From Ilex aquifolium (Eukaryota; Streptophyta; Magnoliopsida; Aquifoliales; Aquifoliaceae): DNA of 64,000 bases. Below the pieces are notes generated by a model. The model did no database searches. It was not told the origin of the DNA and was given only the letters and a program-made list of their open reading frames with translations. Location of the stretch: positions 29,114,001 through 29,178,000 of the forward strand of contig OX637394.1 of the NCBI GenBank assembly GCA_951799425.1. The letters are read 5' to 3'. The translations under genes and the position numbers were made by a program. Shown here piece by piece: positions 22,414 through 35,176 of the stretch; the stretch's first letter is position 1, and every line of letters begins with the position of its first letter.

Positions 22414-24670
22414 TGTAAAATCAAGGTAAATTTGAACTTTTTTCTAAAAAGGGTAAAACGTTAATTTGTCACTATAATGCGTATTTAAAATACTCATGTT
22501 TCTAGAGCTCGGATGACACAACGGTCTTCGCCGTTAGATTCGTATCGCAAAATCTAGTTACCCTGTCAAATTTCACTGAATTCCGAGATAGTCGGATTTT
22601 GCACGTATTTTGAGGCGACTGGGTGGCGGCTAACCTCACAAAGGTCCCCACAAATAAATTTTATAGAATTTCCTTATAATTGAATTAAAGTTCAAATAAA
22701 ATTAATTTGAACTTAAACCGAGATGAATTTAATCGTTTCGGAGCGAAAATGGACTCAGAAATGGAAAACGTGTGGCACGATGTAGACCGCGCAATTAAAT
22801 GCTATAAATAGGGGGAAATATCTGATTTTCTTCAGACTTCTTGAGCTGAAAACCAGTGATAAAAACGTGGGAGAGGAGGAGAGAAAAAAAGAGAGAAATC
22901 CAAACTTGTTTATCAGATCTATGGAGTTCCGCCGGTCGGAATTCTTCGAACCAAGAATCAAAGTCGATCTCCTCGACGAGGGCTACGCTTACGTACCAAA
23001 AACGAAGGATTTCACCGAAGATCCAAATAGGGGATTTTGGGAAATCAAGAGTTTTTGGGACTTGGGAGGTGTTCTTGAAGTTCTAGCCTTCGTTTTACGC
23101 TCCAAGAGGTAGGGTTCCCTCCTACTTTGGTTTATTTCTAACCTAGGGTGTCCAAATGGATTGGTTAGATGTATAGAACTATCTATGACTTGCCTATAGT
23201 CATGGAAATAAGGAAATGGATATAGGAATGGTTTAAAACAAGTCCCTAGCTTGGAATTGATATGTGGTAATTACTTGTGTAATTCCATGAAATTTGGTAT
23301 TATGTGAGCATGCTATGTGTTTTGTAGTGTGTCTTGTGAATGAAATGTGTTATGACATGCTTGAGGATGTTGTAGTTGAATGAATGAGTTGATATATGTT
23401 GTTAATGTATTAGCATCATAATAAATTGTGGTAAATATATGCATATGATATGATTTGTCATGGAATATGTTGATATGTGGTTTAATTTGTCCATATGACA
23501 TTCATTACATATGGGAAATGACAGTGATATGCAATGGTTCATTACATTGCATTTGCACGGAGACATCGCATTAGGTGGGTGTGTGTGCATGGTGTGATTA
23601 AACACCATACTTGGTGATTGATGGGTGGGCTCGAGAAAGTTGGGTTGAAAATCCGACTGAGGTGCATGGTTGCATGAATATGGGGTCGGGGTTAGCAAGA
23701 AGGGCTAGAAAATCCCTCGGGTGAGAGACCCGGTGACTTGGACACGCACTCCAGTGGTATAAGAGTCCATAAAGTGTGTCGGTGTACGAGGAACCGTTGG
23801 TGGAAGTCCATGAATTTCGTGTCGGTTGGGTGCCGTTTGTGTAAGTCCATAAATACTCACCCCACGAAAGACCCGGAGATTTTAAAAGGATCATTGGATG
23901 AAATTCATCAATGACAGATTTTCTACACATTGGCATTGCATTGTGTTGCGGGAGTCGGTGAGGGCTCGGGTTAAAGTGCGTGAGTGAGTTTCATCTCATT
24001 TCATGGAATGACATGGTAAAAGAATTCCAACATTGAATTGCATGTTCTTGTTTAGAATGGTTGTTGATTGTTACATGTGCACATTCATATGCATCTAGGG
24101 TGGAGAGTAGCCTCTGTAGGAGATAATCTATTGAGCATTGCTCACCCTATACGGGAAACATTTCAGATGCGGGATACACACCGGTGGATGGCTCTCATTT
24201 GGAGCCTCAAGGGTGAAGAGAGGCCGAATTGTGGCCTTTAACCTTGGTTTTTGTAAAAAAATTTTTAAAACTATGTTTTGGGCATGTAATATATGTAAAA
24301 GAATTGTAATCGAACTTATATGGATTATTTTAATGTAACATGGCATGTTATTATATGGGTATGGATAAATGGACTAGGTGTGGTCAATGTTTACTTTTAA
24401 ATGGACCCGGTGTGGTGATTATTTACTCATAAATGGACCCGGTGCGGTCAATGTTGTATATTGGACCTCGGATGGGTCGTGTGATTGTATATTGCACAGG
24501 TTGTGCTTGGGATAGAGCTTTCTGTACAAAGGAGACTCTGCCCGAATTTCGTTAAATTATGGATCTCAATAAATGGGGTATAATGACGTGATATCGATTT
24601 ACATGATATCCACGGGTATTCCGCGGGTTGATGGGTGATCAACGGACCCCCGGATTTTTGGGGCGCCATA
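22414..24670 (+). repeat. 3' LTR of element G
   Basis: 2257 bp, same length as the 5' LTR; begins TGTAAAATCAAGG and ends GGGCGCCATA. Many of the differences from the 5' copy are transitions. TATA box at 22803-22811. Confidence 0.94.
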
Positions 24671-24675
24671 GTATT

Positions 24676-25930
24676 ACTCTATTTCATTTATTGCTGCATT
24701 CCTTGTCATCAATAGTAATGTAATTTAGTTGCAGCTTTGTAGAAACATTGACTTTAAATCATAATTCCATAAATCCAAAAGAATGCAAATTGATTGAATC
24801 TTTGCTCTTTTATTTCCAATTGAAAAATGAAGCATACCTTAAAAGCATATTAGAGAATACAAATTAGTTCTAAAGCATTTGGTAGATCAGTGGAGATACC
24901 TTATCACATTGGTAATATGCTTGGATATTGCATTCATATAGGTGATACATAATTTTTATGCAGATTTTCATGCTCTATTTGGATGTTCTATCCTCTACAA
25001 CATGATAATCTTTAGTATTTGTCACTTCTAGTTAAACAAATAGAGAAATTTTCAACTTTGACATACCTTAGCGTTGTACTCAAATGTCGCCCAAAAACTC
25101 AAAAACAAACAAATTAGCTCAAACCAACCAGTCCCCCAAAAACTTTAAGTCGGACCTTTCACAACATCCAAAACTCAAGATTTCACATACCCACCAAATC
25201 AAACTTCATAAAGTTCATCCATGGTAACTAGGTTTTCATTTGATTCCACTTTCAACCCACAACCTCAATTCCAGAGCATAGGTACTATATACCAACTAGA
25301 TCATGTTTCATGGTTCAATTGAAAAGAAAACAACATGAAACATAACATACCCCATTCATCCCTCCATTAAAGCTTTAAATTCAATTTTTTTTTTCGTAAA
25401 AACTTCCTAACATGCTTGTTTCTAAGAAAATCACTAATCCAACTAAAATCCGAGATATGCTTTGATTTCTTTCACTTTCTCTCTCTTCCTCTTCTCTCTT
25501 GTTTACTCTCTTCTCTCGAAGGATTTTTGCTTCCAATGATGAGGATAAAGGTGTCTAACTTGCAATCATGAGATTGTATATGGCCAAGAGAAGGATTTGC
25601 CAACGCCTCCTACTTGGGGTGTTAGTTTCCTATTAGTTTGGAAATTAGGGTATATCCCTAATTTTGGATTTTCCAATTTTTTTTAAAAAATTCCTATTAT
25701 CTTTACCTCAAAAGTTTTGTTGCTTCCAAGAAAATCACCAACTTGATTTATTCTAACCGATGTACTTTTACTGGGCAATTTCACCCATATAGCGTGTTCA
25801 CACAATTTTTTGTTCAATTGCTTCGCCATTGATTTCCAAACCACTAAATTTCAATACTCCAACTTTTATTTACCACTTTCAAACATGGATATTATAACCT
25901 CCTCTCCTTAGAGAAATTTCGTCCTCGAAA
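24676..25930 (-). mobile_element. Minus-oriented chromovirus LTR-like remnant
   Basis: At 25890-25935 the minus strand reads GAATTTCGAGGACGAAATTT followed by a purine run (TAAGGAGAGGAGG). This is the junction typically found between pol and 3' LTR in chromoviruses. DNA to its left has LTR character: CT-rich tracts at 25460-25520, no ORFs. No second LTR or duplication was found, so borders are approximate. Confidence 0.4.
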
Positions 25931-25944
25931 TTCACATACTTTAT

Positions 25945-27230
25945 TCTATTAATATGTTTGTAATTGACTAATTTCATGAAGTGTTGATGTAAATCTCAAC
26001 CTAAATTCATAGTTGTGATTCTGCAAAGATCAAATTTTGAACGCTTCAAGGAAGGAGGAGTATAAGCGTTAAAGCCAAATCAAGAGATCTCCAATGCACC
26101 ATCAAGAACTTAGGACAAAGGTAATGATCTATAACCCTTGGTTTAAATTTTAGACTTATGATCATTAGGTTAAAATAGATTTGGGAGTTATCTGTGAATG
26201 ACTCTTTGATTTTTTCTGAATAGGATTTTTTAAACCTTAAATACGTTTTAAGAACATAGTTTGAGTCATTCATCGGACCCTATTTGAGCAACACCTCTTT
26301 ATGCTCAATAGGTATACTTTGTTCTTGATTTTTAGCATTAAAACTAGTAGCACCGCCCTTTGCTCGTTTTCCTTTTTGCCGCCCAGAGGTCCAAAATGAC
26401 TTATGTTTCACTCTAGAAACCACCGACCTCTCATGGCTCGAGCCTTTGGTCATAAATTTGAGTTTTCTTGGGCTCTAATTAAACTCTATTTTGAGGCCTA
26501 TATATATGGGGCTATAGTTTTTGGCAAGGGTAAGCCTCTATGAGCTATAAAATAGCTAATACTTTCTAGAGAGCTTCAAGAACAACCCTAGATCCCTAAG
26601 ATCCAAAAGTGAAACCATCTTGATCCTTCCTATTCAACTTCACACATTGGAAAAGCTTGGTGATCTACAAAACCCACTTTGATATGTGTATTCTAAGAGT
26701 CTTGGGTGTGAAGCCTTGAAGATTGAGAGCATCCAAGTGAAGCTACTCAAATCTTCAGTGAATGGAATCCGGAGGAGAGATTTACGACAAAAGGAGCATC
26801 TATCCATGAGAAGTGGTTGAGGTATAAGACTCAATTACGTGTAAATTGATTTTGAGTATAGTGAATTAGTCTCTTGGTGAACCAGGATTAGTTCTGTGAT
26901 TTTTCTTGAGAAGGGTTTTCGTGCCAACAAATTACTTGTGTTGTAGATGTTCTTATTGTTTGTTTTAATTTCACACATGCACACACAACGTTTGATGAAT
27001 GACCTCTTTAATTGATTTATTTAAGTCATTCATCAATTCGGATTTTGTGAACATAGAATTTTATTGTGGGATTGTAGTATTGGTGAATTGGATTGCAATT
27101 TAATCAATTGAAAAATCTTTGCATCAATATACATGACGAGGTGTTCGAGTTGTTGAAAAATGGGTTCACACACTTAATTGCATATTTAACTTTAATTCAT
27201 GTGCCAAAGTCTTTTTTACCCCCAGTGTGC
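25945..27230 (+). mobile_element. Old LTR-like remnant (element J, left copy)
   Basis: Two parts resemble the DNA right of the nest. ATATGTTTGTAATTGACTAA near 25957 matches ATATGTTTGTAATTAGCTAA near 63339. The stretch 26770-26940 (GGAGCATCTATCCATGAGAA, TGGTTGAGGTATAA, AAATTACTTGTGTT) matches 63395-63540. Both copies point the same way. A TATA-like run (CCTATATATATGG) lies near 26500. I read this as an LTR of an old, probably Copia-type element; no pol remains to prove it. Confidence 0.4.
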
Positions 27231-28320
27231 TTGGATAGTGTTTACGTTTGAAAAATTCAAAACCAAGTACATACCAACCATTCACCTTCATACTTAGGAG
27301 TCTTATTAGTTTGAACTATTAATGATAGTTTGAGGTATAAGTAAATGGTTAAGAATAATTGCACTTGAATTATTGAGAGTACTTTTATGCTTAAAAGACA
27401 TTGCTTATTTGTAAAGTTCAACGAGCTCATGCTAATTGACTTTTCCTTGACCAAAAAAAAAAATACGAGCTCATGCTAATTACTTTTAGAAGCATACTTT
27501 AAAACTATTAAATTCACAATTGTGTTAATTAAAGCCATAGAGAAGAAGGAATAAAATAAAGGGGGAGTTATCTAAAAGGAAAAATTATTTGGCCACTCAC
27601 TAACTGATCATCTATTCACCTAGATGATGCATTCAGATTTTATTGTAAGCTTATTAATGATTTGAGCTAAGTAGAATCCTAGTTGTGTCGGAGTTTTGTT
27701 TCACACATGTTGCACTTGAATTAGTCCAAGTTGATTAAAATTGGAAAACTTGTTAGTGAAATTGAACGAAGTGAGTAAACATTGCTCTAGGATGCATGAA
27801 ATTGATTTCTATATTTCTGGAATATGCCTTCGAGTAATGTAATGAGATGCTATTATAATATGAACATGTATAATTTTCATGATTATTGACATTGAAGATT
27901 GATTGTTTAATTTGAAAATTGCCTTACATTAGATCCAAATTCATCCATGCATGTACATATTATTCCATATAGGTTGTACATACCCATTCATATTGTTTAG
28001 GGCTCAAGTGAGACAATTGGAACTGGACTGCACATCAAAATGGACCAGATAGTGGTTCGCTTCAGGGGTCTGTCAAGTGGATCTCGATCTCGCTCGAGCG
28101 GTCTGCTTCAAGAATCACTCCAGCGAGCTTAAAATGCTGATTTCAACAGGAATCACTCATTTCTTTCACTTCCAAACACGAGCCCATCCACTTTCTTGCA
28201 TACCCATTGCATTTCCTTGAGATCAAACTTGATGTAGAGTGAGATTTAGTGTATTTCAACTTCGAATATATGATTATCATCTAGATTTTTACTATTTTAC
28301 CGATTAGTTTGGGATAAATG
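27231..28320. other. Leader-like region before the Transposase_32 pseudogene
   Basis: AT-rich, no ORF with a recognisable domain. A perfect 10-bp palindrome CGCTCGAGCG lies at 28091-28100 within a GC-richer patch (28060-28130). Confidence 0.45.
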
Positions 28321-29455
28321 CTGCCAAGAGAAGAGAAAATGATGAGGGTGCATGCATCGAGTGGGAGAGGTAATTTCCAGACCACATAGTACTGTGAGCT
28401 ATACATGAGACAATATTCTTACAGGACTGTGTTGGTAGAGCGAGGAGTGAATGTCACTAGGGTAAGTTATACTACTATCCCTTTTGAATTTCGAATCGAG
28501 AGGGTGGAGTGAGCTATTTGCGGACCCTGTGCCAACAAATGTTTACTTAGTCAGGGAGTTCTATACATACATTAGGGACACTGCAGAGGATAATGAGCAC
28601 TTTCAGACCTATGTTCGAGGTGTATTATTTGAGTTCTCCATTGACCTGATTACATCTTGCATCCTCCTATATAGCACATGACGCTTATCACTCTAAACTA
28701 GAGAGTGACATACCCACATCTTGCTTCTTTTTTTTTTTGTATTGTCGTACCATAAGGATTTTGGTAGGGAGTACCAATTGATAAATAAGATCATTAATTA
28801 CAACATCGACCCAAATGCTCACATTTTCACATTCTCCAAACCATGTGTCTACTACCTCTTATATGTTATTGGTACGCGTTTGAAGATTGATCTATCACGT
28901 GTTATATTTTGAGTCATTTGGAGAGCATTTGATTAGGGGAGGATCACTGATACTTCACCATTTGGTTCTCCTATCATCCATATTTGTTTGGATAAGAGTG
29001 CTAGTGCTTTAGAGACCGATCATTTGTTGAGACCAAAGAGACCTCTAGAAAAAGAGTCTTTGAGACAGAGTGAGACACATACTTTTGACCATTTGGGGGT
29101 AGAGGCAGAGGGATATGAGATAGAGGCTAAGTTACATGCTCTTACCACTGTAGTTGAACTATCAAGTCACGTACCACCATCGAGGCAAGCTCGACCTAGC
29201 ACCTTGTGTGCACCACTTCCCAGGACTCCTCCTGCTACTACACTTGATCATTAGACTACTGTTAGCACAACCCTAGGTCCCATACAAAGTAGTATAGATC
29301 AGCAGCACAACCTCACAGCTTTCAAACCACATTCACTTGATGGAGAGATGTTGAGCATTGTGGGAGATCAGAGGGGCATACCCAAAGAGATACAGCGTCT
29401 AAGGCACATACTACAGAATGCAAGATTCATTGATGAGGATAAACCGGAGACCTAG
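28321..29455 (+). pseudogene. Transposase_32-type plant transposon protein, broken
   Basis: Reading pieces in order: MPREEKMMRVHASSGRG, a TAG, then YRTVLVERGVNVTR, GWSELFADPVPTNVYLVREF, NEHFQTYVRGVLFEFSIDLI, then after more stops INYNIDPNAHIFTF, YVIGTRLKIDL and SPFGSPIIHICLDKSASALE, ending in a Pro/Ser/Thr-rich tail. This order (self-defence WxxLF..VREFY, VRG, H-x-F, then I-x-x-I-C) matches the plant 'putative transposon protein' family Transposase_32, common as a passenger gene in retroelements. Its role is unknown. At least four stops or frame changes disable it. It probably belonged to the old element J. Confidence 0.62.
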
Positions 29456-30295
29456 CTGTGACATAGAGATGGTGATGATTTAACTAATAGAGCTATATAA
29501 GAAAAACTTGCCTTTTATAGTGAAACTCAGTTTATTATTTAATAAAATTTCTTTATTTTCTATTGATAATTTTTATGGGTAAAATATTTGCATTATATTA
29601 AATATATACTATGCATGTGTGCCTTTTATTTTACATTGTAGATAATCTGGTGTGTAGAGTTTGGTTTATATATAGAAGACCAGATTATCGGATCCTTATA
29701 TGATATGAGTAAATGTTCACAGTCTTAGATGGAATTGGACACACTATCAGTATGATTGTAATGCAATCTTATGGCATAAACTATCTTGGCTATAGGAGAC
29801 TGTCTGATGTCTCAGATTTTTGCACTAGTACACTTTGTGTATTGAACAAGACTGTTATTGAGGTTATTATCTTTTTACTGACTAAATAAAAAAATAAATA
29901 CCTCATGGTTATTATGATTACTTAAGCTCTTAATCCTGAGATATTTAATGAACACGTGCATAAAATGATTGTTACTTTATTTCATAAAAGAGTGAGATTC
30001 ACATTTAAGTTAATAAACTCAGTGAATTGGGAGATAACATTATTTGTATGGTAAAAATTAATTATTCAAGTAAACCATGTCCCGGTATTTAAAAGGGATG
30101 ATGATGTCCTATTGAGAAATCTCATAAGTTTTGTTTATGTCAAACCCTGCAGGTGGATTTAATTATCCAACATGACAAATAAGTTGAGTGGTAAGATCTC
30201 AAGGATACAAAAACTCAATCAAATATAATTCTCAGCCAATTAATTAATTGACAGACATTTGTAATCTTAAAGGTGAGGAGATTATTATGATGCCC
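29456..30295. other. AT-rich flank of the nest with one long inverted repeat
   Basis: No gene. GATAATCTGGT (29641-29651) and ACCAGATTATC (29679-29689) form a perfect 11-bp stem with a 27-nt loop. The surrounding DNA has the look of a degraded LTR, but no partner was found. ATTAT at 30291-30295 is the left target duplication of H. Confidence 0.5.
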
Positions 30296-30975
30296 CAAAC
30301 CTCAGGGGGTCCTTTCTCAACCCGTTGATCACCCATCAATCCGCGGAATACCCATGAATACCGTATTGCCCGATACCACGTTGTTACACCGCAATTTCCA
30401 GGATCCATAATTAAACGAAATTCGGACAGACTCTCATTTGTACGGGAAACTCTATCAAATACACAACCTATGCATCTAATACCCATAAGACCATTCCAAG
30501 GTCCAACATCCTTATGTCTAAGTATTAAACATTAACCATTCATCCACAACCATCATTCCACAACATTCATTCATTAAAAGAATAAATGTCCATACATAAA
30601 GTCCCATTACAAGCCTTTAACAAAGTGCAAGTTTTGTACTTAGATTTATACAAGGCCAAAATACAGATGTACACAAGGGACTACAAAATTCACAATGAGA
30701 GCCACAACCTAGCCTTGTCTTCAAAGTGGGCCCGTAGGAGGGTCGTCAGCGGAAGCTCGTCCAATACTTGAAAAATTTTCCCACAACGGGGTGAGCTGAA
30801 GCCCAGTAGGATATCTGCTCTAGAGAATACCTTCCAATCTCAATGCGTATGATATGAATGTGCACCAAACACAATAAGCATATATCTTAAGTAATATATG
30901 AATGCTACCATGCATGTCAAGCATGAATAATGCTTCATGAATGCATGTCCAACACCGAACCCCCTCCCGGGTTCC

Positions 30976-32671
30976 TGATTAACACAAAATATTGCACATC
31001 ATGTATACAGTTGCACCCTTTTTATACTTGCTCTTGTGGTGAAAATGGGAGGAATTGCAACATTTCTAACAATTAATGAGGTTTTGGTGTGTTTGCAGGC
31101 AAAGAGTTAGAAATGGCGTAAGTTAAGCCTCCAACATAGTGCTCAAAGTCAGTGGAGATGATGGGGAGGCTTGAGAATGGCTTCGAAGCTAAAAAGACCA
31201 AGATTTGAGCAAAACAAGTAAAAACCTACCGGTAGGTTTGCTCATAAAACTACTAGTAGGTTTTGTGTACTAGAGTTGAATCTACCGCAAACCTTCCGGA
31301 AGGTTTTGGCTACTGGAGTAAAATCTACCGGCAGGTTTGGCCATTGACCTATCGGTAGGTTTTGCTAAAAAACGCCTGAAGCCTGCAACTCAAATTCCAA
31401 CTACTTGGGGGGCCCACCTATGCTTCTCCCACACCTAACCTGACATCTCCTACCTACACCCATGCCATCATTACACAAAAGCTTGACTTTGGAAGATGAG
31501 GCATGGGAGAAGAGGAGAGAGAAGAAGAGAGGTTGGTCAATGGTGCAGGGGAGTGCAGGCAGGCCTGCACCTTGCTTATGCAGGTATCCAAACTCTCCAA
31601 ACTCTCCCAAACAGGCCATAGAGCTCCATGGACGAAAATTACAAGGGTCTCTACACATTAGACAACAATAGTTCAACACTTTTAGAGAGAGAAGCTCCCA
31701 AGGTAGAAGATAGAGTTTTAGAGAGAGAAAACTTAGATTTTTGTATTTTCTTCACCCATTTCCTTTGTAGTAGGTTATATTTCACTTGTAATCTTCATTT
31801 CTTGCATTGTAATCTTTTTTAATTCAAGTATAATCAAGTTTAACCAAATGTTCTTGCACTTCATTATTTTTGCTGGGTTTCTCTGCAACTTTTCCATTTT
31901 GGTATGAAATGAATTTATCTTTGTAGTTTACTTCTTCCTAGCATTAATATATGTTCTAAGCTTCAATCTCATCTCATTTTAATTTGCATTTCATCTACAT
32001 GTCTCTTTACATTATGAATGATTTTACTTCAACCATGAGTAGCTAAGCTTTTTGTTGGCTAATCCAAGGGGAACTTCCTCTTGGGTATTCTAAATCAACT
32101 CTTCTCCATTCTACCTCGTAGTGTGCAGTTCTTGGTTTGACTAGGTTGAGTGCGGATGTGGTTGTGAGCTCTTGATACACCGTAGACTTGTCACGGGGTA
32201 TGCTTGAGTCTACACTCCACATTGGTCCCTCACTTCCTACGAATCAATCAATCACCTAGGCACCATTGGTTGAATGATTTGAGTTGATTTGGCATTCCCA
32301 TTGGAATGACCTCTTCGGATTAGCCAACCTTGTTTTTATTGCATTTCTACAACCAATATTCACTCACCAAAACACCAATTCACAAGATTTTTACACTTTT
32401 CATTTTTACCAAATCACCTTCACCACAATTTAACCTTCCTTCCTTGAGGAGATGACCTTGGAATACTCAATTCCAAGTAAAACACGACACTCAAAAATCT
32501 CTCTACGCTTGGGGATCACTTTTGCATACACACACACACTTTTTCATCCACACACATGTTTTTCCCATTTCTTGCATGATATTCGAGGGAGTGTGACACT
32601 CACCTAACCGTATAAGCAACATACACACAACCGGGTGCCTGTTCGGAGATTAGGGTGAACTCGATCAAGCA
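30976..32671 (+). mobile_element. S1: solo LTR, Athila-like
   Basis: 1696 bp, TGATTAACACAAAATATTGC to GATCAAGCA, flanked by perfect duplication GTTCC (30971-30975 and 32672-32676). It shares with the LTR of C the blocks TTGGGGGGCCCACC, TTGATACACCGTAGACTTGT, CACGGGGTATGCTTGAGTC and GAGGAGATGACCTTGGAATA, so it is a diverged relative. Perfect 18-bp palindromes lie at 31222-31239 and 31289-31306. No internal region: formed by LTR-LTR recombination. Confidence 0.88.
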
Positions 32672-34199
32672 GTTCCCATGCATGACACATGCTACGATGC
32701 CATGACATGAACTAGACATTCCAAGTCCCCATAATTGATGCTAAACATCCAATGACCATTTATCAATACTTGTGTCATTCTTGGGTAGGTAATTTCTAGA
32801 CATCACACCAACGAGCTACCAAATCGACACGACCTTCGAGGACATCACACCTCCGATTCCGAGTACACCGACACACTTTTCTGGAATTATACCACTGGGC
32901 AAGTGTGTGAACCAAATAACTGGGTCTTGCACCCGAGGGAGAATCTATCCCTTCTTACTATACCTGACACATTTCCATGCAATAATTTTGTGTGACTCAA
33001 CTAGATGTTTGTCTAATTTTCTCGAGCCCACCAATTAACTCACCATGTGGTGATTGACCCGACCCATGCACACACACCCACACTCATGCCAATGCCCATG
33101 AATGTAGTGTAACCCATGCATATGCAATGTAATGTGTAATTGTAATTCTATTCCATCACAATGCTAACTATATCATGTAAGCATGTGACAACATCTCATA
33201 ACCATCAACATGTTATTTATATCATGAGGCATATAATTATATCCCATATTCATCATCAAGCTTATGGCATTAACAATCCAAATAGCATGCTTGCACACAA
33301 TTTGGAATTTGACCAAACATCTTTTAGGTATAAAGGGTAAACACATAGCATTCCAATATATCACATAACCCATATATTCAACACCTAAATCAAGTAGGAA
33401 TAGGCATAACATGCTCAATTAACCCACACATCCCACTGGTCACACTAGTTACATGGTTGCTATGTAAATAATCTACATAACCCTACACATACCATATATA
33501 TACATAAAATTGAGAGTAATCCTAAATAGGAGGAAACCCTCACCTTTGAAGTGTAAACAAGAAGAAAATCCCTCGAGAATACCCAAAGCGAGTGCCCAAA
33601 GCAAGCTCTTCAAAGACTTATCACCAACATCCTTGATTTCCAAAATTGATGGAAACTAGTCATTGTTGGTGTTGACGCGTTGCCCTCGTCGAGTAGAATG
33701 AATTTAGTTCTTGGTTGATCCAATTATATCAGTCGGATCTTGAGTTATGAAGTAAGCAAGAAGAAGAATCTTGAAGAAACTTTCTTCTCTCTCTCTCTCT
33801 CTCTCTCCAACGAAAATGAAAGGCAAACGAGAAAAAAATCTAATTTTCCCCCATTAAATACCCTCCCCATACTTGGCTAACAATGCACCATATGTCACCT
33901 TTTTGTTAGTTGAAAATCCTAGAGAGCCAATCACAATGCGACGCTTTTCCAATTGAATAATGTTTCTTAAAATATATAGATCATTTATATTGTGGGTTCT
34001 GCGAATAAAACCAAGTTGATATTGCTTGTCACTCTATCACACATTTTGCCTCATTTTACGTAAAAATTCCGTTTGTCTCATAATTTAATGAAATTTGACT
34101 GGGTAACTCAATATCGCGAGACGAATCCAATAGTGAGGTCCGTTTCATCATTCGAGTTATTTAAAATTTTAGATTTTTAACCCACACTTAAACGACTTA

Positions 34200-35031
34200 G
34201 GGCTCGTTTGGAAACGTTTACAATTTTGGTTTTTAAAAAAATAAAAAACAGAATCAGTTTTAGATTTTTATCAGCAAAAAATGAAAATAGAAAACGCGTT
34301 TGGTTGCTTTTACAGAACCCAGCAGAAAAATCAGAACCAAGATCGCAAAAAATCAGAACCCAGATCGCAATACAGCACAAAAGCAATAGATCGCAGATCA
34401 CCCAAATCAATGTTTTCAAAAATTTCAACAATACAGAACCTAGCAGATCACCCAAATCAATGTTTTAAAAAAAAAAAATCAGAACCCATATCGCAGATCA
34501 CAGATGAGCAAAATAGCTATTTACCTTGTGGAGAACCGAAATCTCGTCGAAGACTATGAAGAGGCTGGGCTGAGAGAGCATCTGGGCTGAGAGCGAGCGA
34601 GAGAGAGAGAGAGAAACTCGTCGAAGACTATGATGAGTCTGGGCTGAGAGAGCGTCTGGCTGAGAGCGAGCGAGAGAGAGAGAGAGAGAGGGGGGGGGAG
34701 GGGGAGTCAGGCGATGAACAGGCTCTTGGAAGAGGATAGAGGGCTAGGGTTTGGGATATCAATTAGTATTTATATGGGTGGTCAATAAGTGGGTTTTTTT
34801 GATACTAACAAAGTTCGATCCCTTGACCTCATTAATGTTCAACGCGCGTTAAACGTTTTTAATTTTTTCAAAAACGATTTTTTTCCGTTTTTAAAAATCG
34901 CCCTTGGTTTTGAAAACGTTGACAGCAATAAAAAACGAAAACAGTTACCAAACGAATTTTTTTTCCTAGTTTTCTCCAAATATCAAAATGAAAACGAAAA
35001 ACGAAAAACATAAACGTTACCAAACGGGATC
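34200..35031. mobile_element. Harbinger-like non-autonomous DNA transposon
   Basis: 832 bp with imperfect inverted ends (GGGCTCGTTTGGAAACGTTTA and the complement of TAAACGTTACCAAACGGGATC). TTA is duplicated at 34197-34199 and 35032-35034. The empty site can be seen at the other LTR of H, near 61735. The TTA duplication and G-rich ends with TTTGG fit the PIF/Harbinger group. No transposase. Internally it holds two copies of CAGATCACCCAAATCAATG and a roughly 75-bp GA-rich repeat (34550-34700). Confidence 0.78.
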
Positions 35032-35081
35032 TTAATTACTGTATTACCCATTTAATTAAGATTTTTTTTTTGGATTTTACA

Positions 35082-35099
35082 TTTTTCCCCCCTTTAAGG
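35082..35099 (-). other. Polypurine tract of H
   Basis: On the minus strand CCTTAAAGGGGGGAAAAA lies immediately before the LTR start TGTAAAATCC. Confidence 0.7.
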
Positions 35100-35176
35100 A
35101 ATTTCGTCCACAAAATTACACACACATGGAAAACATAAGATGAATGCATATGTAATCATGTTGTATGCCAGTAACA

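Larger units (their letters stand above)
15216..24670 (+). mobile_element. Element G: Tekay-type chromovirus, complete structure, inactive
   Basis: A full Ty3/gypsy element of 9455 bp: 5' LTR, initiator tRNA-Met primer site, gag, protease, RT, RNase H, integrase with C-terminal chromodomain, polypurine tract, 3' LTR. The flanks GTACT (15211-15215) and GTATT (24671-24675) are a target duplication with one C/T mismatch. Both LTRs are 2257 bp and differ by scattered substitutions, so the insertion is of intermediate age. Coding capacity is lost through nine nonsense codons and about three small deletions in RT. Confidence 0.95.
30296..35081 (-). repeat. 3' LTR of H, interrupted by S1 and a Harbinger-like element
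   Basis: Plus-strand start TATGATGCCCC corresponds to the G LTR end; the right end TGGATTTTACA is the complement of TGTAAAATCCA. Removing S1 with its duplication (1701 bp) and the TTA element with its duplication (835 bp) leaves about 2250 bp, against 2257 bp for G. A CT microsatellite lies at 33783-33807. Confidence 0.85.

Noticed and set aside
34550-34700. GA-rich repeat in the TTA element as a coding or regulatory feature
   Set aside because: Microsatellite-like, no frame retained.
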